From Ancylomarina euxina (GTDB lineage: Bacteria > Bacteroidota > Bacteroidia > Bacteroidales > Marinifilaceae), in the NCBI RefSeq assembly GCF_003863355.1, contig NZ_QQWG01000006.1:1-64000 (forward strand): DNA of 64,000 bases. The letters are read 5' to 3'. Of the stretch, positions 8,757-17,544 are shown in pieces (position 1 is the first letter of the stretch; every line of letters starts with the position of its first letter). A program made the translations under genes and the position numbers. The notes below the pieces were generated by a model. That model saw only the letters and a program-made list of their open reading frames with translations, had not been told where the DNA came from and did no database searches.

Positions 8757-9179
8757 ATGCACTTACCCATCACAAATCAAGATTCATTTATAAGGGAGTT
8801 TAAGTTTCAAACCTCACGAAGCAGTGGACCAGGTGGCCAGCATGTGAATAAGGTGAGCTCCCGGGTAGAATTGCGTTTTAATGTACAGGAATCTCAACTA
8901 CTTAGCGATGATGATAAGGAGATTGTTTACAATAAACTCGCGACACGTATCAGCCAGGAAGGAATTCTTAGCATTGTGGTTCAGGCAGACCGATCTCAAT
9001 TAAAGAATAAGCAATCGGCTATTGAGAAATTCTTCGACTTGCTCACACAGGCTTTCACACCTGTGAAAAAGCGACGACCAACAAAACCAAGCCATAGAGC
9101 CAGAGAAAGGCGACTACAAGCTAAACGATTGGGTTCTGAAAAGAAAACTCGTCGACGATCCTCAGATTGGGATGAATAA
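8757..9179 (+). CDS. arfB: Alternative ribosome-rescue factor / peptidyl-tRNA hydrolase ArfB (YaeJ)
   Basis: Rescues ribosomes stalled on non-stop mRNA by hydrolysing peptidyl-tRNA in the P site, independently of tmRNA. The 140-aa product has the class-I release-factor catalytic motif GGQ inside SSGPGGQHVNKVSSRVEL (about residues 22-39) and a strongly basic C-terminal tail rich in K and R (about 105-137). That tail is the feature ArfB inserts into the mRNA entry channel. Length and order match the family exactly, and a full release factor would be more than twice as long. It is a single gene following a repeat element. Confidence 0.95.
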   Translation: MHLPITNQDSFIREFKFQTSRSSGPGGQHVNKVSSRVELRFNVQESQLLSDDDKEIVYNKLATRISQEGILSIVVQADRSQLKNKQSAIEKFFDLLTQAFTPVKKRRPTKPSHRARERRLQAKRLGSEKKTRRRSSDWDE

Positions 9180-9327
9180 GGCTATTAAATAATTGATATT
9201 TATATTGTTTCCTTCAATAGAAATGGGGTTTATTTAGTTTGCCTATTTTTTATTGATGAAAAAAGTAGGGTATTTCAAAACTTGGATGTTGTATAATAAA
9301 CAAGTATTTACAAATAAATCGTCCCCT

Positions 9328-10578
9328 ATGAAAAAACATCTAATCTTAATTCTAAGTTCATTATTTCTCCTATCTATTAATTTAGTCTCTTGCTCTAAAA
9401 GCGAAAGTAACGATAGCAGGCCTATTGTTGATAATGGAAGTATCAGCATCACAGCTAATAAAACCTCAATACTTGCTGATGGCAAGGATGAAATCACTTT
9501 TACGGTTAAAGACAACAATTCCAAGGATATTACTACTGAATCGAAAATTTATGTGAATGGTGAAGCCATTTCTGGCAATACTTATACCAGTAAAACAAAA
9601 GGTGAATTCACAGTAAAAGCAGTTAATCTTAATAGAGAAACTAGTATAAAAATCTTGGTTCGTCACTATACTGCCAAGCTGTATATTTCAAGCAACAGAA
9701 CGTCCAGTTTCTCCTCTGGTTCTGAACAGTTTGAATTCAAAGCTTTAGACACAAAGCTGAATAATGTGACTTCCGATACTAAATTCTATGTTGATGATCA
9801 ACTGATCGATGGACATACATTTAGTTCATCTACAAACGGAAAACACAAAGTAAGAGCAGAGTATTCTGAAATTAAAAGTGCCGATTTACTCGTAGGTGTA
9901 AATATGTCGCCCCGAAATGTATTGGTAGAAGATTATACAGCAACCTGGTGTGGCTATTGCCCTGAATCAATGTATCATTTGGAAGAACTGAAGAGTAAAA
10001 CCTCAGCGAATATGGTGATATCAGCAATTCATGGAAGTGATGAATTTCAATACTCAAAAATAGAAAGCTTATTTTCTACATTTAATATCACTGGCTATCC
10101 AACTAAAATTGCCAACAGAAATATTGCTCAAGCAATTAACGAAAATGATCTAATCAGCTTAGTTGATGAATCTTGTCATATTGGGATTAAATCAACCATA
10201 CAACTTGATGGAAACAATGCCAAGATAGATGTTACATTAGAATCGTATCAAACATTTACAGACATCAAACTTGTTGTGGCTCTATGCGATAATAATCAAC
10301 TTGCTGATCAATCTAACTACTACAATGATGAAGCTAGTTCAGCCTTTTATAAGGCGGGTGAAAAAATGAAAGATTTTCAACACAATTACATTCTTCGCAA
10401 AACCTTAACCGATTTGTATGGGGATGCCATTCCCAATGACAAATTAATTCAGGGTACAAGTTATAAGCTATCCTTTACTACAGACGTTTCAAAATACAAT
10501 AAAGCACACTTATCTGCCATAGCCTTTTTGTTTAAGAATGGTGAGGTAATCAATGTTCTTTCTGTTGATAACCTGTAA
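9328..10578 (+). CDS. Omp28-like lipoprotein with thioredoxin-type CxxC domain
   Basis: Predicted secreted lipoprotein. From the ATG at 9328 the product starts MKKHLILILSSLFLLSINL and reaches a lipobox cysteine (LVSC). An upstream in-frame TTG at 9253 would place 25 non-signal residues before it and was rejected. Two tandem Ig-like domains follow (about residues 30-115 and 115-195; each has a 'vdg/vng' hairpin and a 'G-x-(h/f)xvkA' strand). A domain with TATWCGYCPE (about 205-214) then matches the Omp28-related family: a thioredoxin fold with an active CxxC. It is first in a cluster with a TlpA-like protein and a beta-barrel protein, suggesting envelope thiol-disulfide chemistry. Substrate unknown. 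Confidence 0.8.
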   Translation: MKKHLILILSSLFLLSINLVSCSKSESNDSRPIVDNGSISITANKTSILADGKDEITFTVKDNNSKDITTESKIYVNGEAISGNTYTSKTKGEFTVKAVNLNRETSIKILVRHYTAKLYISSNRTSSFSSGSEQFEFKALDTKLNNVTSDTKFYVDDQLIDGHTFSSSTNGKHKVRAEYSEIKSADLLVGVNMSPRNVLVEDYTATWCGYCPESMYHLEELKSKTSANMVISAIHGSDEFQYSKIESLFSTFNITGYPTKIANRNIAQAINENDLISLVDESCHIGIKSTIQLDGNNAKIDVTLESYQTFTDIKLVVALCDNNQLADQSNYYNDEASSAFYKAGEKMKDFQHNYILRKTLTDLYGDAIPNDKLIQGTSYKLSFTTDVSKYNKAHLSAIAFLFKNGEVINVLSVDNL

Positions 10579-10616
10579 GCTTTAACTCTCTTATTAAACC
10601 CATCAAAACTAAAATA

Positions 10617-11102
10617 ATGACAAAATACAGTCTGTTATTAATACTTAGCCTGTTTTCTTATCTGACACATGCCCAACTTTCAGGAAGTCAATTAAAAGAC
10701 ATACATGGTAAAACGATCCAGTCCGAAAACTTATTTTCAAATATTGAGGAGCCCATTGTTTTGTGCTTTTGGGCAACCTGGTGTCGTCCTTGTCTGCAGG
10801 AACTCGAAGCCATTAACGAAGCAATGGATGAATGGCAAGATGAGGTGGAATTTAAAATGATTGCCATATCAACCGACAACAGTCGCTCCAGCTCTAAAGT
10901 TTCTGCTTTGGTGAAAGCCCAGGATTGGCAATTTGATGTCTATATCGATGAAAACTCTGATCTAAAACGCGCGATTAACGTGTCGGGTATTCCATTTTGC
11001 TGTATCATAAATAAAGGTGAAGTTGTTTGGAAACACAGTGGTTATCAAGCCGGAAGTGAAGAGTTGATTCTAGAAAAACTAACCCAATTATCAAAAAAAT
11101 AA
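10617..11102 (+). CDS. TlpA-family periplasmic thiol:disulfide oxidoreductase
   Basis: Secreted thioredoxin-fold protein of 161 aa: a short signal peptide (about residues 1-19, ending THAQ) and the redox motif FWATWCRPC (Cys near 56 and 59) in the AhpC-TSA/redoxin context. A conserved cis-Pro region (VSGIPFCCII) includes two extra adjacent cysteines near residue 125, an unusual addition. It lies 38 bases after the Omp28-like gene and 13 bases before the beta-barrel gene, so the three are probably co-transcribed. Likely role: reduction or isomerisation of envelope disulfides. The partner is not determined. Confidence 0.85.
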   Translation: MTKYSLLLILSLFSYLTHAQLSGSQLKDIHGKTIQSENLFSNIEEPIVLCFWATWCRPCLQELEAINEAMDEWQDEVEFKMIAISTDNSRSSSKVSALVKAQDWQFDVYIDENSDLKRAINVSGIPFCCIINKGEVVWKHSGYQAGSEELILEKLTQLSKK

Positions 11103-11115
11103 GCTTAAACCGAAT

Positions 11116-12708
11116 ATGAATAAACGTCAAATACTTTTAGGGCTTATTATACTAAGTCTGTGCCATATGGGAAAGGCTCAAGATAAAAAAGGGAAGCTAA
11201 GTGGTAGTTTCGAAACCATCAACCAAATCTACGAGAAAGATAATAAAACCAAGGCTATTGTACCCGATGACAAATTCGGATCTAACTCTTATCTCAAACT
11301 CGATTATTATATAGGTAAACTATCAATGGGATTGCAGTACGAAGCCTATTTACCACGATTAGTAGGTTACGATATCCGCCACAAAGATCAAAAAATAGAA
11401 GGACGATACCTGAAATATCAGGATGAGACCCTAGAAATTACTGTGGGTAACTTCTACGAACAATTTGGTAGTGGACTTATTTTTAGAAGCTACGAAAATC
11501 GTGAACTCGGCATTAACAATGCTATTGAAGGTGTGGGTGTGAGATTTAATCCTACCGACTACCTAAACCTAAAAGCCATATATGGCAAACAACGTGAATT
11601 CTTCGAAGTGTCAGATGGTATACTCAGAGGTCTTGATGGGACATTTGATTTGGCTCAGTATTTCGACTTGAACGAAAGTCACCTTAATGTAGGCGGAAGC
11701 TGGTTAAGTAAATATGAAACTTATACGGGAGCTCAGGAAGATTTCCCAAGCCAGGTAAATGCCTATTCTGCTCGACTGGATCTCGGTATCAAAAGCTGGA
11801 GTTTGAACACTGAATTCGTTCAGAAAAAAGATGACAGAAGAATTGAAAGTCCAAATAGAGATATCACAGGTCATGCACTACTTGTGAATTCATCATTTGC
11901 CAAATCTGGTCTTGGAATGAATGTTACATTCAGAGCATTAAAAGAGATGAGTTTCTATAACGAAAGAGCCGCTAGTGGTTTAAATCTCTTAGTCAATTAT
12001 TTACCAGCCATCACCAAACAGCATAAATACAGTTTATTGAATATTTACACCTATATCACTCAAGCCAATGGTGAAATGGGAGCTCAATTCGACCTTTATA
12101 AGAAATTCAAAAAAGGAAGCTTACTAGGCGGTAAATATGGAACCAAACTGGAAGTAAATATGTCGGCATATAACGATTTAGAGCTTAAAAATACGGTAAC
12201 AAAGGAGAGCGAATTCCTTAAACTTGGTGACAGTAAACTGTACCGGGATTTCAACATTAATTTATCAAAGAAATTCTCGAAAAGCTTAAAAACCAAACTG
12301 GCTTATGCCCATATCAATTACAATAAAAGCAAATTGCAGGGAGGTGACTCTCCTATTGTAAAATCAAACTTTCTGGCTGGTGAAATCGAGTTTAAACTTA
12401 AACCCAAACATGTTCTGAGAGCTGAATTACAGCATCTGTGGACCAAACAAGATAAAAAGAATTGGATGGCAGGCTTACTTGAATATTCCATTGCCCCTGG
12501 TTTTTCCATGTTTGTTTCCGATCAATACAATTATGGAGATAAGGACAAAATCCATTATTTCTCTGGAGGATTTGGATGGGCAAAAGACTCAAAAAACCTG
12601 CAGATAGCCTATGGCAGAAATCGAGAAGGATTGAACTGTTCAGGCGGTGTTTGTCGATTTGTACCAGCTTATACGGGTCTAAACATTAGTTTCTCAACTA
12701 GCTTTTAA
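11116..12708 (+). CDS. DUF6029-like outer-membrane beta-barrel protein
   Basis: A 530-aa protein with a signal peptide (MNKRQILLGLIILSLCHMGKAQ) and then alternating aromatic/polar strands typical of a transmembrane beta-barrel, ending in a phenylalanine (FSTSF), the classical outer-membrane barrel C-terminus. A stretch near residue 110 (GNFYEQFGSGLIFRSYE) resembles what I remember of the DUF6029 family, whose function is not established. It is the third gene of the Omp28/TlpA cluster. A CSGGVC motif near the C-terminus (about residues 507-512) has two closely spaced cysteines, which could form a disulfide and be a substrate of the neighbouring thioredoxin-fold proteins. That last point is inference. 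Confidence 0.7.
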   Translation: MNKRQILLGLIILSLCHMGKAQDKKGKLSGSFETINQIYEKDNKTKAIVPDDKFGSNSYLKLDYYIGKLSMGLQYEAYLPRLVGYDIRHKDQKIEGRYLKYQDETLEITVGNFYEQFGSGLIFRSYENRELGINNAIEGVGVRFNPTDYLNLKAIYGKQREFFEVSDGILRGLDGTFDLAQYFDLNESHLNVGGSWLSKYETYTGAQEDFPSQVNAYSARLDLGIKSWSLNTEFVQKKDDRRIESPNRDITGHALLVNSSFAKSGLGMNVTFRALKEMSFYNERAASGLNLLVNYLPAITKQHKYSLLNIYTYITQANGEMGAQFDLYKKFKKGSLLGGKYGTKLEVNMSAYNDLELKNTVTKESEFLKLGDSKLYRDFNINLSKKFSKSLKTKLAYAHINYNKSKLQGGDSPIVKSNFLAGEIEFKLKPKHVLRAELQHLWTKQDKKNWMAGLLEYSIAPGFSMFVSDQYNYGDKDKIHYFSGGFGWAKDSKNLQIAYGRNREGLNCSGGVCRFVPAYTGLNISFSTSF

Positions 12709-12937
12709 ATTAAATAGAGAGTCAAGATTCAATTTTAATGGGCATCTCTAAAATTCAATCCAGATTGAAAGGATTTGTATATGCTAAGCTTTAAACCTAC
12801 GACATGGTGAGTTTGAAGTCAAAAAGCGACGCCATTTCATGATAAAAAAAAACGGTTGTTATCGTATAGTCGTTCTTCTATTATGAGATCGCTTCACTCA
12901 TCTAGAATCCTTTTCAACAACAATCTGTAAAAAAAAT

Positions 12938-12968
12938 AAAAGGCTGCCTCAAATTGGGGCAGCCTTTT
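12938..12968. terminator. Bidirectional terminator between convergent genes
   Basis: The AAAAGGCTGCC stem pairs with GGCAGCCTTTT around a short loop, with A-rich and T-rich flanks on each side. It lies between the plus-strand beta-barrel gene and the end of the minus-strand polyamine operon. Confidence 0.75.
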
Positions 12969-12987
12969 CATATGCTTAGATAAAATT

Positions 12988-13308
12988 CTAATCTTCATCC
13001 TCGTCGAATTCGTCTACTTCGGCGTATTTCTCCTCATAACGTTCTCTTCTACTCGACAAAAGAACACCATCATCATCAAAATCAGAATCTTGATCTACAA
13101 TTTCAAGAGCTCTACGCACAGTCATTCGGACCATGTACATTTTATCTTCGGTTTCGAATGGTAGAGCAGTAACTAATTCGCCTTTTGGGTTTGTAAACTC
13201 AATAAGGTGTTCACTAAAGCCTTCAAGATAATAAAGTTTGATCTGCTCTTGTATGTCTTTTGAGAGCTTTTCATAGTTTTGAATGACTTTTGGTTTGTTT
13301 GTTTCCAT
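12988..13308 (-). CDS. Small acidic conserved hypothetical protein
   Basis: A 106-aa cytosolic protein with no signal or membrane segment. Its N-terminal half is predicted alpha/beta and its C-terminal tail is very acidic (EKYAEVDEFDEDED). I recognise no domain. It starts 29 bases downstream of the deoxyhypusine-synthase-like gene on the same strand and ends at the shared bidirectional terminator, so it is most likely the last gene of the polyamine operon. Acidic tails can bind cationic ligands, and polyamines would be a natural candidate, but this is speculation from context only. Confidence 0.75.
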   Translation of the reverse strand: METNKPKVIQNYEKLSKDIQEQIKLYYLEGFSEHLIEFTNPKGELVTALPFETEDKMYMVRMTVRRALEIVDQDSDFDDDGVLLSSRRERYEEKYAEVDEFDEDED

Positions 13309-13337
13309 GACTAGATTAAAAATATTAAAAGTGTGAA

Positions 13338-14315
13338 TTACCAGCCCAAAATATAAGCAAAAATTAATGGCGCTACAATAGTTGCATCAGATTCTACAAT
13401 AAATTTTGGGGTATTAATATCAAGCTTACCCCAAGTGATTTTCTCATTAGGTACAGCTCCCGAATATGAACCATAACTGGTTGTTGAATCCGATATCTGA
13501 CAGAAATAACTCCAGAAAGGCGTATCAGTTCTTTCCATATCCTGATAAAGCATAGGTACCACGCAAATTGGGAAATCACCAGCGATACCTCCTCCAATTT
13601 GGAAGAAACCAATGCCATTTTCTTTTGTGTTCTCAGTGTACCAATCAGCCAACCAAGTCATGTACTCAATTCCCGACTTCATGGTCGAAGGATTCAATTC
13701 TCCTTTCAAACAGTATGAAGCAAAAATGTTTCCCATAGTTGAATCTTCCCAACCTGGAACAACGATAGGTAAATTCTTTTCTGCTGCAGCAAGCATCCAT
13801 GAATCCTTAGGATCAATCTCGTAATACTGCTCTAATACGCCAGAAAGTAACATTTTATACATATACTCATGCGGCAAAAAGCGCTCTCCTGACTCTTCTG
13901 CAGTTTTCCATATCTTGTAGATATGTTTCTGTAAACGTCGGAAAGCCTCTTCTTCTGGAATACAAGTATCCGTTACACGGTTTAAACCTTGTTCCAATAA
14001 ATCCCATTCCTGCTGAGGTGTAAAATCACGATAATCAGGCACACGACGGTAGTGCGAGTGTGCGACCAAATTCATAATATCTTCCTCAAGATTGGCTCCT
14101 GTACATGTAATAATCTGCACCTTATCCTGACGAATCATTTCAGCTAATGATTTTCCCAACTCGGCTGTACTCATGGCACCAGCAAGAGTGATCATCATTT
14201 TATTGCCCTGCTCAAGCTGTTGCTCGTAAGCAGCTGCTGCATCAACTAGTGTTGCTGCATTGAAATGTTTGTAATGCTCTTTTACAAACTGCGATATTGG
14301 TCCTTTTGTGTTCAT
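13338..14315 (-). CDS. Deoxyhypusine synthase-family protein (bacterial, probable polyamine enzyme)
   Basis: A 325-aa member of the deoxyhypusine synthase family, NAD-dependent enzymes that transfer the aminobutyl group of spermidine. Family features seen: MITLAGAMSTAELGK near residues 41-55 (nucleotide-binding region), TCTGANLEEDI near 90-100, an IGGGIAGDFPI glycine-rich stretch, and KITWGKLD, whose lysine (K297) matches the imine-forming catalytic lysine. Bacteria lack eIF5A, so the product is unlikely to make deoxyhypusine. Bacterial homologues are thought to act on free polyamines, for example as homospermidine synthases. Position directly after arginine decarboxylase and agmatinase genes, which make putrescine, supports a polyamine role. 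Exact reaction not determined. Confidence 0.88.
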   Translation of the reverse strand: MNTKGPISQFVKEHYKHFNAATLVDAAAAYEQQLEQGNKMMITLAGAMSTAELGKSLAEMIRQDKVQIITCTGANLEEDIMNLVAHSHYRRVPDYRDFTPQQEWDLLEQGLNRVTDTCIPEEEAFRRLQKHIYKIWKTAEESGERFLPHEYMYKMLLSGVLEQYYEIDPKDSWMLAAAEKNLPIVVPGWEDSTMGNIFASYCLKGELNPSTMKSGIEYMTWLADWYTENTKENGIGFFQIGGGIAGDFPICVVPMLYQDMERTDTPFWSYFCQISDSTTSYGSYSGAVPNEKITWGKLDINTPKFIVESDATIVAPLIFAYILGW

Positions 14316-14384
14316 TTTTTTAAAGAATAATCGAATTTAAATTCTCTCGAAAATTATAAATTGATTGATGTATTGCCTTTAAGC

Positions 14385-15239
14385 TTACTTTGAGGCTAAC
14401 ATGAATTTATATGATAACATTTTATAATACAACTTGGCCACCAAAAATTCGGGTGCTTTATTGCCCTTTATGGGTGCTAATTCCACCAAATCAAAACCCA
14501 AAACATTTTTCTGTTCAAATACCTTTCTTAGGTAGCGAATACAAGTGTTCCAGTCTAAACCTCCTGGTTCAGGAGTTCCCGTTGCTGGCATAATAGACGG
14601 ATCGAGGGCATCCAAATCGAAGGAAATATACACTTTATCTCCCATCAAATCAATAGACTTTTGCATCCACTCATCTTGTCCGTAAATATCTTCGGCAAAG
14701 AAACATTTCTCTTTGTTCAAATAAGCTAACTCACTGCTATCCATACTTCGAATCCCAACCTGTATCAAATTGGTGTTTTTAGAAGCATCGTGCAAAGCAC
14801 AGGCATGGTTGTATGCTGTCCCATTATAATCAGAACGTAAATCGGCATGCGCATCCAAATGCAATACCGTAATATCAGAATGCTGCTCGTAAAAAGCTTT
14901 AATCACGCCAATACTAATAGAATGCTCCCCACCAAAAAAGGTTGGGAATTTTCCTGTCTCAATCATCTTCTTAGCCACACGGTAGGTTTCCTCAAAAACA
15001 GCTTCGGGACTATGATTGACTTTTAGTTCAGGTAGAATATGTACGCCTTTTTTATAAACTTCCGAATCGGTTTCAATATCGTAAAGCTCCATATTTTCTG
15101 CTGCATCAAGAAAAGCAGAAAATCCATTATCAGCACCTTTTCCCCAAGTACTGGTCCCATCGTAAGGAATGGATTGTAATAAGACAGATGCAGAGCCATA
15201 TGCGGCAAATTCATCTTCTATTCCAGCAAAATTATTCAT
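14385..15239 (-). CDS. speB: Agmatinase (ureohydrolase)
   Basis: Mn-dependent hydrolase converting agmatine to putrescine and urea. The start is set at the ATG at 15239. A TTG two codons earlier is the only extension. In the 284-aa product all ureohydrolase metal ligands are visible: GGEHS (H106), DAHADLR (D129, H131, D133) and SFDLDALDPS (D208, D210). Alternatives such as arginase or formiminoglutamase are less likely, because the gene lies 12 bases downstream of an arginine decarboxylase gene, whose product is agmatine. Together with the next gene it forms a three-step polyamine pathway on one transcript. Confidence 0.9.
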   Translation of the reverse strand: MNNFAGIEDEFAAYGSASVLLQSIPYDGTSTWGKGADNGFSAFLDAAENMELYDIETDSEVYKKGVHILPELKVNHSPEAVFEETYRVAKKMIETGKFPTFFGGEHSISIGVIKAFYEQHSDITVLHLDAHADLRSDYNGTAYNHACALHDASKNTNLIQVGIRSMDSSELAYLNKEKCFFAEDIYGQDEWMQKSIDLMGDKVYISFDLDALDPSIMPATGTPEPGGLDWNTCIRYLRKVFEQKNVLGFDLVELAPIKGNKAPEFLVAKLYYKMLSYKFMLASK

Positions 15240-15251
15240 ATTCAAAGCTTA

Positions 15252-16658
15252 TTATTCGTTATACCCTAGAATATTCAACATCTCATCAACACTTTGCTCA
15301 TTACGATACACATAATCAACAAAGTTTCCCGACTCATCTCTATCTACAATAACATGTTTAGGCGATGGAATCAAACAGTGTTTAATGCCACCATAACCTG
15401 AAATAGCATCCTGATATGCGCCAGTATGGAAAAACCCAATATAGAGAGGTTCCTTATCCTTATTTGAAAATTTAGGCAGCATAATTTGCTGATTAAAGTC
15501 TTCCGAATTGTAATAATCAGAATGATCGCAAGAAATACCACCAATATTGATTTTAGTATATTCATTGTTCCATTTGTTTATGGGCAATAGAATAAACTTT
15601 TCGTGAATAGACCAAGCATCCGGAATGGTGTTCATCAAAGAATTGTTGATGATATACCATAACTCATGATCATTCTGCTGCTTTTGCTCGACCACTTCGA
15701 AAATAATAGCCCCACTCTCACCTACCGTATATTTTCCAAATTCGGTATAAATATCAGGTTCATGAACCCCATCGGTATCGCAAGCCTCTTTAATGTTATT
15801 GACAATCTCACGAATCATATATTCGTAATCATACTCGAATCCAAGATGATTTCGGATAGGGAATCCTCCTCCTAAATTCAAGGAATCAAGCGATGGAGAT
15901 TCTTTCTTTAGATCGATAAATAATTTAAGCGCTTTCTGAAATTCTCCCCAATAATATAGACTATCCTTAATTCCTGAATCAACAAAAAAGTGGAACATTT
16001 TCAATTCAACATTTTTGTTTTCCTTGATATTGTTCTTATAAAACTCAATCATCTCTTCAGGACGAATCCCCAAACGAGAGGTATAATATGCCGATTGTGG
16101 TTCCTCGTTTATAGCCATACGAAGACCAATCTTAATTTTTCGATTACCAACTATTTTCTTCAATCGATCCATCTCTTTTGTACTATCTAAAATGATAATA
16201 CAATTCTCAAATCCTGCATCGATAAGTTTCATGATTCTAGAAAGGTAATCAATGGTTTTATAACCATTATGCACGACCATAGTGCCCTGATCCAATTCCC
16301 CTTTGGCATAAAGTTTTAGAATCAAATCTATATCGAATGATGATGAGGTCTCCAGGTTGACGTTATGTTTCAAGGCTTCACCTATCACATGGTGGAAGTG
16401 ACAACACTTGGTGCAATAACAATAATGATATTTACCTCTATAATGAGAGGCTTTTATAGCACGATTAAAGAGATTACGTGCTTTTTTTATCTGTTCACCA
16501 ATCCGTGGTAGATAAATTAAACGGAAAGGTGTCCCGTATTTTTCAATTAAATATTTGATAGATACTCCATGAAAAGAAAGGTAGCCTCCACGCAAATCAA
16601 AACCTTCCTGAGGAAAATAGTAGGTTTGCTCAATCAAATTAAAATATGTGTTCTTCAT
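15252..16658 (-). CDS. speA: Arginine decarboxylase, fold-III PLP enzyme (short SpeA type)
   Basis: Decarboxylates arginine to agmatine, the first step of the agmatine route to putrescine. The 468-aa protein has the alanine-racemase-like PLP barrel. The Schiff-base lysine is probably K84 in CYCTKCCHFHHV, and it is followed by NLETSSSFDIDL and the glycine-rich GGGFPI (PLP-phosphate binding). A C-terminal segment with IGGISCDHSD and FHTGAYQDAISGYGG completes the dimer active site. At 468 aa it is shorter than the roughly 630-aa enterobacterial enzyme. The cluster with agmatinase favours arginine over diaminopimelate or ornithine as substrate. Unusual is the pair of cysteines directly after the PLP lysine. 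Confidence 0.85.
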   Translation of the reverse strand: MKNTYFNLIEQTYYFPQEGFDLRGGYLSFHGVSIKYLIEKYGTPFRLIYLPRIGEQIKKARNLFNRAIKASHYRGKYHYCYCTKCCHFHHVIGEALKHNVNLETSSSFDIDLILKLYAKGELDQGTMVVHNGYKTIDYLSRIMKLIDAGFENCIIILDSTKEMDRLKKIVGNRKIKIGLRMAINEEPQSAYYTSRLGIRPEEMIEFYKNNIKENKNVELKMFHFFVDSGIKDSLYYWGEFQKALKLFIDLKKESPSLDSLNLGGGFPIRNHLGFEYDYEYMIREIVNNIKEACDTDGVHEPDIYTEFGKYTVGESGAIIFEVVEQKQQNDHELWYIINNSLMNTIPDAWSIHEKFILLPINKWNNEYTKINIGGISCDHSDYYNSEDFNQQIMLPKFSNKDKEPLYIGFFHTGAYQDAISGYGGIKHCLIPSPKHVIVDRDESGNFVDYVYRNEQSVDEMLNILGYNE

Positions 16659-16828
16659 TTACACCATAAAATAAGTATGTTTTTTAAAAAAGTGAGCGAA
16701 TATATCATTTTTTTCTTTTGTTTGTTTCTCTCTCAATTATATTAGTGCAACTTTGTAAATCAATAATTAAAAAAGAGTGACTTCCCTTATCAATAAAACA
16801 CTCTTAATCAAGTAATAGGTCCATTATA

Positions 16829-17344
16829 ATGCAAATTAGAAAAGCTCAAACAAAAGACGCTCTTAATATTGTCTATTTAAAAACTCAAGTATGGCTTCAC
16901 ACCTATGCCACCAAAGGAATTTGCAGTGAATATACTGAATATTTAAAAGATAATTTCATACCGAATAAGATAAAAAGAAAAATTGAAGACAAAAACAAAT
17001 ACTGTCTGATTGTTGAAAAAGATGGTTTTATGATTGCTTACTGTGAAATAGATCTTAAGGCAGTCCACCCGGAAAGCAAACTCCCTATGCCTGAAATGAC
17101 TGCTATATATATATCAGAACATTTTCATGGGCAGGGTATTGGTAAAAGCTTGCTTTTAGAAGCTGAGAAACAGCTTTTTTCAAGAAATCAGTCCTCTTAT
17201 TGGCTATCCTGTTTTATCGAAAATCAGAATGCTATCGATTTTTATAATCGAATGGGCTTTCATTCAACGTCCTCAATATTTTTCTCAATGGGTAATAATG
17301 AGTACGAAAATCTCGTTTTCGATAAAGAGATCTCTATTTTATAA
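16829..17344 (+). CDS. GNAT-family N-acetyltransferase
   Basis: A 171-aa cytosolic acyltransferase of the GCN5-related family. The acetyl-CoA pyrophosphate-binding loop is seen as HGQGIGKSLL (about residues 102-111), followed by the typical C-terminal NQNAIDFYNRMGFH motif. The N-terminus MQIRKAQTKDALNIVYLK is a standard GNAT start. The substrate cannot be inferred. The gene is divergent from the polyamine operon across about 170 bases, so a polyamine or amino-acid substrate is possible, but the context is too weak to assert it. Confidence 0.85.
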   Translation: MQIRKAQTKDALNIVYLKTQVWLHTYATKGICSEYTEYLKDNFIPNKIKRKIEDKNKYCLIVEKDGFMIAYCEIDLKAVHPESKLPMPEMTAIYISEHFHGQGIGKSLLLEAEKQLFSRNQSSYWLSCFIENQNAIDFYNRMGFHSTSSIFFSMGNNEYENLVFDKEISIL

Positions 17345-17544
17345 ACATTGCTTTTGAGTCTATTGTTTCCTAACATTAAGCGTATATCAAACATTCCATA
17401 CAGCAAAGTGGTCATAAACTTAGCTTAAGCCTTGTTATTTCGGATAAAAACATCTTATTTTGCGAAAGCTTATTTTTATCGATTCTATATAATGTAGAGT
17501 GGTAAATAAACAAGCACATTTTAAGAAAAGCAAGAAACAAAAAA

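Noticed and set aside
9253-9327. N-terminal extension of the Omp28-like protein from a TTG
   Set aside because: It would bury the lipoprotein signal peptide that begins at the ATG at 9328.
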